Below are positions 17,987 through 25,480 of a stretch of DNA of 64,000 bases, one piece after another. Source of the stretch: a bacterium (GTDB lineage Bacteria > Myxococcota_A > Bradymonadia > UBA7976 > UBA1532); the NCBI GenBank assembly GCA_030426085.1, contig JAUHYW010000021.1, forward strand, positions 62,001-126,000, in the 5' to 3' direction. Both the position numbers and the translations under genes were made by a program. Below the pieces are notes generated by a model. The model was not told where the DNA came from. It did no database searches and saw nothing but the letters and a program-made list of their open reading frames with translations. Positions within the stretch are counted from its first letter, which is position 1, and each line of letters begins with the position of its first letter.

Positions 17987-20145
17987 GAGACCGATACTCG
18001 ATGGGCGCGATCGCGCTCGCGTGCTGCGCGGCGTTGCTCGCGTGCGAGGGCCCCGCGGGGCCGATGGGCGCGACGGGGGACGCCGGCCCGGCCGGGCCCC
18101 AGGGCGATCCGGGGCCCGCCGGTGAGGCGGGGCCCCAGGGCGAGGAGGGCCCCCAGGGGGATCCCGGCGAGCGGGGCCCCGAGGGCGCCCCCGGGGAGGA
18201 CGGCGACGAGGGTGAGCAGGGCCCGGCCGGCGAGGAGGGGCCCCAGGGCGAGGCGGGCCCCGAGGGTCCGGCCGGTCCGCCCGGTGAGGACGGCGAAGAC
18301 GGCCGGGACGGGTCGGACGGACGCAGCGGCTTCTACACCGATCCCGATCTGGTGGTCACCCCGACCGCCGTCGGGCTCGACGGCATGGGCCACGCCACGG
18401 TGGTCTTCACCCTGAGCGACGGCGTCGGGCGCCCGCTCGACGTGGATGGGCTGTTCACCCGGGGCCCGGTGGATCTGGCGTTCACCCTGGCCGCGGCCAC
18501 CGAGGACGGTTGGCACAGCTACATCGTGCGCGAGGCGGCCGCGGGGGACGTCGTGGTCGAGCAGGCCACGTCCGAGAGCGACGGCGCGCTCGAGATGCTG
18601 GCGTTCGGCGAGTACGCCTACACCTACGAGACCGCGGCCCCCGACGACGCGTCGCTCGACGCGGTGCACCGGGTCTCGATCGGCGCCCGCCGCACGCAGG
18701 ACGACGGCTTCCGGGTCGGTCACTCGGCCTCGCTCGACTTCGTGCCCACCGACGACGGCCCGCCGATCGTGCCCGACGACGCCCTCACCGATCGCTGCAA
18801 CCAGTGCCATCAAGGCATCGAGGGCCACGGCGGCCGGTGGACCGGGCTCGACGCCTGCGTCACCTGCCACACCCGGCAGACGACCGACCCCGAGAGCGGC
18901 AACACGGTGCAGATGGCGGTGATGCTGCACAAGATCCACCAGGGCGCGGGGCTGCCCAGCGTGCAGGCCGGCGAGCCGTATCGCATCATCGGCTATCGAG
19001 GCTCGGTGCACGACTACTCGGACGTGCACCTGCCCCGGCCGGCGAGCGACTGCCAGGCGTGCCACGGGCCCGATGCCGTGGCGTGGCCCGGGGCGACCGA
19101 CTCCGCCTGCGCCGCCTGCCACGACCGGACCGCTTTCTTCGCGCCGACCCCGCCGGGCTACGTGGCCCACCCGGGCGGCGTGCGCCCGCCGGACGACGCC
19201 AACTGCGTGGTGTGCCACCCCAAGAGCGGGGGGCTGTCGGGGGTCGCCGACGTGCACCGCGCGCCGACGCTCGACCCCGCGCTGGGGCGGGTCGGCCTGC
19301 GCTTCGTCATCGACGGGGTCGAGGGCGCGGCCCCCGGCGCGGCGCCCACGGTGCGCTTCCGGGTGCTCGACGACGCCGATGATCCGGTGGCGCTCGACGC
19401 CCTCGACAGCCTCGAGATCACCCTCGCCGGGCCCACCGGCGGGATCACATGGAGCCACACCACCCGCGACGTGCACCTGTCGGCCGAGGTCGACGGCGCG
19501 GGGCATGTCATCGAGCTGGATGGCATGGTGCCGGCCGACGCGACCGGCTCGGTGGCGGTGGGCATGGCCGGCTATCGCTACCTGCCCTATGGCGCCGAGC
19601 GGGCGGCCTCCATCGGGCGGGAGAACGGGGGCAACCCGGTGGTCTACGCCGCGCTGGACGACGGCCCGGCCGATCCGGTGCCCCAGGCCACCAGCGACGC
19701 CCGGTGCGACGCGTGCCACGGCGACGTCGCGGCCCACGGCACCTTCCGCACCGCGCTGCCCTACTGCCAGCTCTGCCACCACCGCGAGGCCACCGACGCC
19801 GCCCGCCGCCCGCCGGAGGCCGGGCCCCCGGCCAGCGTCGACCTGGGGCCGATGGTGCACCGCATCCACGCCGGGGCGACGCTGGCCACGCCGGTCGTGT
19901 ACTACGGCTTCGGCAATACGGCCCATGACTTCGGCGAGGTGCACTACCCCGGCGATCTGGCCCGGTGCGACGGCTGCCACACCGGCGATCGCTGGACCCG
20001 CCCCTCCACCGCGGCCTGCGTGAGCTGCCACGACGCGGACGCCGCCCGGGCCCACGCCGCGCTCGAGACGAGCGCCGAGGGCGTCGAGGCGTGCGCCGTC
20101 TGCCATGGCCCCGATCGGGAGTACGCCGTCGAGGCGGTGCACTGA
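17983..20145 (+). CDS. OmcA/MtrC-type decahaem lipoprotein with collagen-like stalk
   Basis: A 720-residue protein whose ATG overlaps the previous stop (ATGA). The signal ends AALLAC, with the lipidated Cys at residue 21. Residues 23-115 are 31 unbroken Gly-X-Y triplets rich in Glu, Asp, Pro and Gln. Then come a beta-rich domain (about 117-265), five CxxCH motifs (about 271-415), a second beta domain (about 425-570) and five more CxxCH motifs to residue 715. This beta-pentahaem-beta-pentahaem order is that of OmcA/MtrC cell-surface metal reductases. The collagen-like part would form a rod lifting the decahaem head off the outer membrane. It is the last gene of the operon and the most likely terminal reductase. 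Confidence 0.9.
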   Translation: MRDRYSMGAIALACCAALLACEGPAGPMGATGDAGPAGPQGDPGPAGEAGPQGEEGPQGDPGERGPEGAPGEDGDEGEQGPAGEEGPQGEAGPEGPAGPPGEDGEDGRDGSDGRSGFYTDPDLVVTPTAVGLDGMGHATVVFTLSDGVGRPLDVDGLFTRGPVDLAFTLAAATEDGWHSYIVREAAAGDVVVEQATSESDGALEMLAFGEYAYTYETAAPDDASLDAVHRVSIGARRTQDDGFRVGHSASLDFVPTDDGPPIVPDDALTDRCNQCHQGIEGHGGRWTGLDACVTCHTRQTTDPESGNTVQMAVMLHKIHQGAGLPSVQAGEPYRIIGYRGSVHDYSDVHLPRPASDCQACHGPDAVAWPGATDSACAACHDRTAFFAPTPPGYVAHPGGVRPPDDANCVVCHPKSGGLSGVADVHRAPTLDPALGRVGLRFVIDGVEGAAPGAAPTVRFRVLDDADDPVALDALDSLEITLAGPTGGITWSHTTRDVHLSAEVDGAGHVIELDGMVPADATGSVAVGMAGYRYLPYGAERAASIGRENGGNPVVYAALDDGPADPVPQATSDARCDACHGDVAAHGTFRTALPYCQLCHHREATDAARRPPEAGPPASVDLGPMVHRIHAGATLATPVVYYGFGNTAHDFGEVHYPGDLARCDGCHTGDRWTRPSTAACVSCHDADAARAHAALETSAEGVEACAVCHGPDREYAVEAVH
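18049..18327 (+). repeat. Collagen-like Gly-X-Y coding repeat (31 triplets)
   Basis: The stretch encodes 31 uninterrupted G-X-Y triplets directly after the lipobox cysteine, dominated by GPA, GPQ, GED, GEE and GDP. The charged X and Y positions fit bacterial collagens, which form stable triple helices without hydroxyproline. The implied trimer would bring three decahaem heads together. Confidence 0.9.
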
Positions 20146-20221
20146 TCGAGGCGGCGCGCTGACCGGGGCGTCGACGACGGCCCCCTGACGTGGTAGCGAT
20201 CGATCGACCGGGGAGGTGAGG

Positions 20222-22126
20222 TTGATCGATCTGCTGATCGTCCTGGGCTTCGTCGTCTACGCCGTGGGCTCGGGGCTCGCGGCTCGCAAGGACGCGTCGC
20301 AGGGACCCGAGGAGTACTTCCTGGCCGGGCGCTCGATGCCCGGGTGGAAGGCCGGGCTGTCGATGACGGCCACCCAATACGCGGCCGATACGCCGCTGGT
20401 GGTCACCGGCATGATCGCCACCGCGGGCGTCTTCGCGCTGTGGCGCTTCTGGGTCTACAGCCTGGCGTTCTTGCTGATGGGCTTCCTGCTCGCGCCGGCC
20501 TGGCGCCGCTCGGCGATACTGACCGACGCCGAGCTGTGCGAGAAGCGCTACACCGGCCGGGCGGCCGAGGTGCTGCGCTACGTCAAGGCGTTCTACTTCG
20601 GCACCCTCTTCAACTGCATCGTGCTGGCCTTCGTGCTGCTGGCGGCGACCCGCATCACCGAGCCCTTCCTGCCATGGCACGAGTGGCTGCCCGGCGGCGC
20701 CCTCTCGCCGCTGGCCTCGGTCGTCGAGTGGGTCGGCAAGCCGCTGACGGCGGTCGGCCTCGACGCACCCGATGTCTGGACCCGCTCGGCGGCCAACCTG
20801 CTCTCGATCCTGGTCATCGTGGGCTTCACCGCGCTGTATTCGACCACCGGCGGGCTGCGATCGGTGATGAACACCGACGCGGTGCAGGTGATCCTGGCCT
20901 TCATCGCGACCGGCATCTACGCCTGGGTCATCGTGAAGGCCGTCGGCGGGCTCGACGGGCTGCCCGAGCGGCTGTCGGCGCTGTACGGCGAGACCCGCAT
21001 GCAGGAGATGCTGAGCTTCTCACCGATAGAAGGCGCCGACGCGGCGGCGACGGTGCTGGGGCTGCTCGGCATCCAATGGTTCGCCCAGCTCAACAGCGAC
21101 GGCACCGGCTACCTGGCCCAGCGATCGATGGCCTGCCGATCGGACCGGGACGCCCGGGTCGCGGCGGTGATCTTCACCTACGCCCAGAGCGTGCTGCGCA
21201 CGCTGCTGTGGCTGCCGATCGTCGTGGGGCTGATGATCCTGTACCCCGCCGACACCGCGGTGACGTCCGAGGCGGCGACCGCGGCCCGGGAGGGCATCTT
21301 CGTGATCGGCGTGGCCGAGCACCTGCCGACGGGCGCCCTGGGGCTGATGCTGGTGGGCCTGCTCGCGGCGCTGGCGTCGACGGTCGACACCCACCTCAAC
21401 TGGGGGTCGAGCTATTGGACGAATGACTTCTACGACCGCCTGTGGTGCCAGCGCATCAAGCAACAGCCGGCCGACAAGCGCACGCTGGTGCGGGTGGCCC
21501 GGCTGGCGAACATCCTCATCCTGGTGCTGGCGCTGGGGGTGATGACCCAGCTCGGATCGATCCAGACAGCGTGGAAGACGAGCCTGCTCTTCGGGGCCGG
21601 CATGGGGGTGCCGCTGCTGCTGCGCTGGCTGTGGCATCGGCAGAACGCGTGGGGCGAGCTGGTGCCCATCGCGGCGTCGCTGGTGATCGCCCCGCTGCTC
21701 TTGTGGCTGCTGCCGGGGGACGAGCACGACGCGCTGCGGCTCATCCTGATGACCGCCATCGCCACCGTGGGATCGGTCGCCGCCTCGCTGCTGACCCCGG
21801 CGGTGCCGGCCGAGCGGCTGGACGCGTTCTTCGTCAAGGTCCGCCCGCCCGGCTTCTGGGGCCCGGTCGCCCGCCGCTGCGGGCGGGATCCGGCGGACGG
21901 TCGGCGGGCGTTCGGCCGGGGCATGGCGGCGACCTTCGCCGCGGCGGGCAGCGTCTTCGCGATGATCGTCGGCGGCGGGACGTGGATCCTCAGCGCGCCG
22001 GCGCCCTTCGGCCTGAGCTCGGGGCTGTGGGCCGGTCTCTGTCTGGTGGTCGCCGTCGGGCTCATCCCGGTCTGGTATCGGCTGGGCCGGGGCGAAGACG
22101 AGCCGGCGCAGGAGGCGGCCGGCTGA
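20222..22126 (+). CDS. Sodium:solute symporter family protein
   Basis: A 634-residue inner-membrane protein of the SSS family (SLC5-like) with about 13 hydrophobic helices. Recognisable are the N-terminal EEYFLAGRSMPGW segment, the ALYSTTGGLRSVMNTDAVQ signature and STVDTHLNWGSSYWTNDFY. Members couple sodium import to uptake of sugars, organic acids, amino acids or vitamins; the substrate is not evident. TTG 20222 is preferred because GGAGGTGA (20212-20219) lies just upstream, whereas the in-frame GTG at 20216 falls inside it. The stop overlaps the GH15 start (TGATG), so the two are translationally coupled. It lies 76 bases after the haem operon, perhaps in the same transcript. Confidence 0.9.
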   Translation: MIDLLIVLGFVVYAVGSGLAARKDASQGPEEYFLAGRSMPGWKAGLSMTATQYAADTPLVVTGMIATAGVFALWRFWVYSLAFLLMGFLLAPAWRRSAILTDAELCEKRYTGRAAEVLRYVKAFYFGTLFNCIVLAFVLLAATRITEPFLPWHEWLPGGALSPLASVVEWVGKPLTAVGLDAPDVWTRSAANLLSILVIVGFTALYSTTGGLRSVMNTDAVQVILAFIATGIYAWVIVKAVGGLDGLPERLSALYGETRMQEMLSFSPIEGADAAATVLGLLGIQWFAQLNSDGTGYLAQRSMACRSDRDARVAAVIFTYAQSVLRTLLWLPIVVGLMILYPADTAVTSEAATAAREGIFVIGVAEHLPTGALGLMLVGLLAALASTVDTHLNWGSSYWTNDFYDRLWCQRIKQQPADKRTLVRVARLANILILVLALGVMTQLGSIQTAWKTSLLFGAGMGVPLLLRWLWHRQNAWGELVPIAASLVIAPLLLWLLPGDEHDALRLILMTAIATVGSVAASLLTPAVPAERLDAFFVKVRPPGFWGPVARRCGRDPADGRRAFGRGMAATFAAAGSVFAMIVGGGTWILSAPAPFGLSSGLWAGLCLVVAVGLIPVWYRLGRGEDEPAQEAAG

Positions 22127-23832
22127 TGACCGAGGCGGGGTTGGATCACGGGCTGGTGAGCAACGGCCGGGTGCTGGCGCTGATCGGGCCCGACGGCGGG
22201 GTGGCGTGGTCCTGCGCGCCGCGGTTCGACAGCCCGGCGCTCTTCTGCGGGCTGCTCGATCCGGCGCGGGGCGGGCGCTTCGTGATCGAGGTCGAGGGGC
22301 AGACCGAGGTCCGTCAGGCGTACCACCGGGACAGCCTCGCGCTGCGCACCACGCTCGTCGGGCGGGCGGGCGCGGTGGCCGTGGACGACGTGTGCCCGCT
22401 CGACGACAGCCCCCGGCTCATCCGGTGGGTGTCGGTGATCGAGGGCGCGCCCCGGGTGCGGGTGATCTTCGATCCCCGGCCGGACTACGGGCGGAGCCCG
22501 ACGCGAGCGAAGCCCTCGGGCGATGGCTGGCTCGTCGGCGACGTCGCGCTGCGGATCGAGGGCGATGGCGTCGACGTCGAGGCGGTCACCAGCGGCGGCT
22601 GGTGGCGGCTGGATCGCCCGCTGGGGCTGGTGCTCGATCGGCGGCCGGCGTCGACGGTGGGGCTGCCGGCCGCAGTGGCCGTCGAGCACGCGAACCGGAC
22701 GTGGCGCGGCTGGCTCGACGGGCTGTCGGTGGGGTCGGATCCCATCGCCCGTCGCTCGGCGCTGACGCTGGCGGCGCTGGTCTATCGGCCGACGGGGGCG
22801 ATGATCGCCGCCGCGACGACCTCGGTGCCCGAAGCCATCGGCGAGCCGCGCAACTGGGACTATCGCTATTGCTGGGTCCGCGACGGCGCCTTCGCCGCCG
22901 AAGCTCTGCTGCGCCTGGGTGATCGGGCGGCGGCGCGCGCGCTCCTGACCTTCCTGTGGCGGGCCATCGGTGACGGGCCGGTCCAGCCGCTGTATCGGGT
23001 CGACGGTGATCGCTCCATCCCCGAAGAGACCCTGCCCCATCTGGCCGGCTTCGCCGACACCGGCCCGGTGCGCATCGGCAACGCGGCGGCGGGGCAGATC
23101 CAGCACGATACGCACGGGCAGATCGTGTGGCTGGCCGAGCGCATCGTGGCGGCCGGCGGCGCCCTCGATCGGGCGATGCTGCCCTGGCTGTGGGCCCGGG
23201 TCGAGGCGGCGGCGGCGGTGCGGGGCGTGCCCGACGCCGGGATCTGGGAGTTCCGCGATCGGCCGGGGCAGTACACCTTCAGCCACCTGTGGTGCTGGGT
23301 CGCGCTCGATCGGGGGGCGAAGCTGGCGGCGGCGGTGGGCGAGGCCAAGCGAGCCGGCATGTGGGCCGCGATCGCCGCCGCCCAGCGGGAGGCGATGCTG
23401 GCGGCGGCCACCTCGGCCGGCTTCTTCGCCCAGACGCTCGATGGGACCGACGTGGACGCCAGCAGCCTCGCGGTGGCCCCGATGGGGCTGGTCGATCCGG
23501 CCGATCCCCGCTATCGGGCGACGATCGACCGCTGCGAAGCGGCGCTGCTGGTCGACGGCCTGATGAAGCGCTACGTGGCCCGGGACGACTTCGGCGCGAC
23601 GACGAGCACCTTCAGCCTGTGCACGCTGTGGTGGATCGAGGCGCTGGCCGCGAGCGGGCAGACCCAGCGGGCTCGGGATGCCTTCTCGGACTTCCTGAGC
23701 CATGGCAACCCGCACGGGCTCTTCTCGGAAGACATCGATCCGAAGACCGGCCGCCTGCTGGGCAACTTCCCCCAGGCGTACACCCACATCGGCATCCTGA
23801 ATGTCATGCACGCGCTGGGATCGCCGGGGTGA
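22126..23832 (+). CDS. Glycoside hydrolase family 15 protein
   Basis: A 568-residue cytosolic enzyme of the GH15 glucoamylase/trehalase group. The N-terminal beta-rich half (about 1-200) precedes an (alpha/alpha)6 barrel carrying the hallmark EPRNWDYRYCWVRD near residues 245-258, GQIQHDTHGQ and the GIWEFRD element expected to supply the catalytic general acid. GH15 enzymes hydrolyse alpha-glucosidic bonds; some bacterial and archaeal members of this soluble subgroup are trehalases. No signal peptide is seen, so the substrate is presumably intracellular. Coupling to the symporter through TGATG suggests they act on the same sugar, but this is inference. Confidence 0.9.
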   Translation: MTEAGLDHGLVSNGRVLALIGPDGGVAWSCAPRFDSPALFCGLLDPARGGRFVIEVEGQTEVRQAYHRDSLALRTTLVGRAGAVAVDDVCPLDDSPRLIRWVSVIEGAPRVRVIFDPRPDYGRSPTRAKPSGDGWLVGDVALRIEGDGVDVEAVTSGGWWRLDRPLGLVLDRRPASTVGLPAAVAVEHANRTWRGWLDGLSVGSDPIARRSALTLAALVYRPTGAMIAAATTSVPEAIGEPRNWDYRYCWVRDGAFAAEALLRLGDRAAARALLTFLWRAIGDGPVQPLYRVDGDRSIPEETLPHLAGFADTGPVRIGNAAAGQIQHDTHGQIVWLAERIVAAGGALDRAMLPWLWARVEAAAAVRGVPDAGIWEFRDRPGQYTFSHLWCWVALDRGAKLAAAVGEAKRAGMWAAIAAAQREAMLAAATSAGFFAQTLDGTDVDASSLAVAPMGLVDPADPRYRATIDRCEAALLVDGLMKRYVARDDFGATTSTFSLCTLWWIEALAASGQTQRARDAFSDFLSHGNPHGLFSEDIDPKTGRLLGNFPQAYTHIGILNVMHALGSPG

Positions 23833-23834
23833 CC

Positions 23835-23865
23835 GCCCGCGGGGATGACTGCCCGCGGGGATGAC
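23835..23865. repeat. Tandem 15-base duplication between convergent genes
   Basis: GCCCGCGGGGATGAC occurs at 23835-23849 and again at 23851-23865, filling the 41-base gap between the GH15 gene and the convergent propeller lipoprotein gene. The GC-rich GCCCGCGGGG core is partly self-complementary, but no T-run follows, so a terminator role is weak. Confidence 0.6.
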
Positions 23866-23873
23866 ACCACTCG

Positions 23874-25166
23874 CTACTGCGGCAGCAGCGGCAGGCCGGC
23901 GATCCCCACCTCGAAGCGCTCGAGGCCCCGCGAGTCGGGATCGGTGAAGCCGGGGATCGCGAGCAGGGCGATGTAGAGGGTCGTCGCGCCGTACTCGTCG
24001 GCGCCGAACGCGACGTTGGCGAAGACCTGCCCCTCGTCGGCCACCAGGAAGACGGTGCCCTCGCTCTCCCCGGCGGGGAAGACGACCACCGCGCTGCGCT
24101 CGAGCTGGAAGTTCTCCTGCCAGTCGGCCACCACGTACAGGTTGCCGTCGACGTCGAGCGCCAGCCCGTCCCCGAACAGCGCGATGCCTTCGGCGAGCGG
24201 CTGGCGGGTCTCGAAGTCATCCAGCTCGATGACATAGACCCCCGCGATCTCGGCGTCGATGTCCACCCGGCCCACGTGACCGCAGAGGATGCCGGTGTTC
24301 TCGGTGGCGACGTACATCTGCGCGCCGTCGGCCGAGACGGCGAGGCCGTTGGGGCCGCCCTCGGTGACGAGGTCGAAGCTGTGGATCCGCACGTCGCCGG
24401 TGGCCGGGTCGAGGCGGATGATCTCGCCCCGGCAGGGGTCGGTCAGGTAGACCCGCCCGTCGTGGTCGACCGCGACGTAGTTCGGGCCTTCGAGCGGCTC
24501 GCCGTCGACCATGTCGAGCACGCCCTCGTAGGCCCCGTCGGGCGCGATGCGCACCATGCGGTCGCCCTCGATGTCGACGCCCCAGATGTCGCCCGCAGCG
24601 TCGAAGGCGAAGCCCCACAGCCGCTCGATGCCCGGGTCGACGGTCCGCCGGGAGACGGTGCCGTCGGGCGCGACGTGCAGCAGGCCGCCCGGGGCGCCGA
24701 GGAAGAGGCCGCCCGATCCGAAGGCGAGGTCTTCGGTGCTCTCGAGGTTGCCGGTGTAGCCCTCGGCTTCGAGGAAGGCGTGCACGTCGCCGAACGGCTC
24801 GGCCCGCAAGGGCTCGGCGAGGGTGCCCCGAACCTGGATCATGAGCGCGGGGAGTTCGGGGGCGTCGGTGACGGCGACCGAGATGAGGTTGTCGACCGGG
24901 GCCACGCCCAGGGTCCACGGGAGGGCGACGGTGCCGTCGGGGCCGCTGCGCACGTCGGTCACGACGCCGCCGCCACGCAGGACGGTGACGGTGAGCGGGG
25001 TGTCGGGCGCGGTGACGTCCACCACCACGTCGGCCAGCGGCTGGCCGGCGGGCGCCTCGTCGGGGGCCGGGCTGACCAGGGCCGGGGCGGTGACGGCGGG
25101 CGGGGGATCACTGTCGTCGCAGGCGAACAGGATCAGCGCGGGGATCAGCGGCAGGATGCGGCGCAT
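23874..25166 (-). CDS. Six-bladed beta-propeller lipoprotein (SMP-30/NHL-like)
   Basis: A 430-residue exported protein. The signal MRRILPLIPALILFAC ends in a lipobox. An Ig-like segment follows (about 35-120), then a propeller with recurring blades such as GLLHVAPDGTVSRR, DIWGVDIEGDRMVRIAPDG, YVAVDHDGRVYLTDP and GLAVSADGAQMYVATENTG. This resembles SMP-30/gluconolactonase/NHL propellers, which may be lactonases or pure binding scaffolds; no metal-site signature is certain. The ATG at 25166 follows a GGAGA and excludes a 23-codon extension. It lies 44 bases after chorismate mutase on the same strand and may be in its operon without sharing its function. Confidence 0.8.
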   Translation of the reverse strand: MRRILPLIPALILFACDDSDPPPAVTAPALVSPAPDEAPAGQPLADVVVDVTAPDTPLTVTVLRGGGVVTDVRSGPDGTVALPWTLGVAPVDNLISVAVTDAPELPALMIQVRGTLAEPLRAEPFGDVHAFLEAEGYTGNLESTEDLAFGSGGLFLGAPGGLLHVAPDGTVSRRTVDPGIERLWGFAFDAAGDIWGVDIEGDRMVRIAPDGAYEGVLDMVDGEPLEGPNYVAVDHDGRVYLTDPCRGEIIRLDPATGDVRIHSFDLVTEGGPNGLAVSADGAQMYVATENTGILCGHVGRVDIDAEIAGVYVIELDDFETRQPLAEGIALFGDGLALDVDGNLYVVADWQENFQLERSAVVVFPAGESEGTVFLVADEGQVFANVAFGADEYGATTLYIALLAIPGFTDPDSRGLERFEVGIAGLPLLPQ

Positions 25167-25210
25167 GGCGGGTCTCCTCGGGCCGACGCGGCCAGAGGGC
25201 GCACCATACG

Positions 25211-25480
25211 TCAGTCGGCCCGCGCCTGCACCCATCGACTGGCGGTGAAGAGGGCCTGCCAGACGAGCGCGATCAGCTCGGGCGGCGCGGCGCCGGTCGC
25301 GGAGAGGCGGGCGACGATCTCCGCTTCGCGGGCGGGATCCCGGCCGGCGCAGCCCCGGGTGGCCTTGGCCTTCCCCAGCGCCTCGGCGATCTCGAGGCGC
25401 TGGGCGACGAGGCCCACGAGGCGGTCGTCGATGGCGTCGATCCGGCGGCGCAGGGCCTCGATGTCGGCCTCGCCGCTCAT
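25211..25480 (-). CDS. aroQ: Chorismate mutase, AroQ type
   Basis: An 89-residue all-helical protein with the AroQ pattern: EALRRRIDAIDDRLVGLVAQRL, then the catalytic lysine in GKAKATRG, and R-AREAEIVARL. It rearranges chorismate to prephenate in the cytosol. Length and motifs match stand-alone AroQ or the mutase domain of PheA/TyrA, but no dehydratase or dehydrogenase domain is attached. The ATG overlaps the stop of the U32-family gene (ATGA, 25477-25480), so the two are translated together. Because prephenate is reported to be needed for RNA hydroxylation by U32-family proteins, it may serve RNA modification here rather than amino-acid synthesis. Confidence 0.9.
   Translation of the reverse strand: MSGEADIEALRRRIDAIDDRLVGLVAQRLEIAEALGKAKATRGCAGRDPAREAEIVARLSATGAAPPELIALVWQALFTASRWVQARAD

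Noticed and set aside
21430-23811. 793-codon minus-strand open frame opposite the symporter and GH15 genes
   Set aside because: Composition is Arg/Ala/His-rich and it spans two well-supported genes on the other strand.
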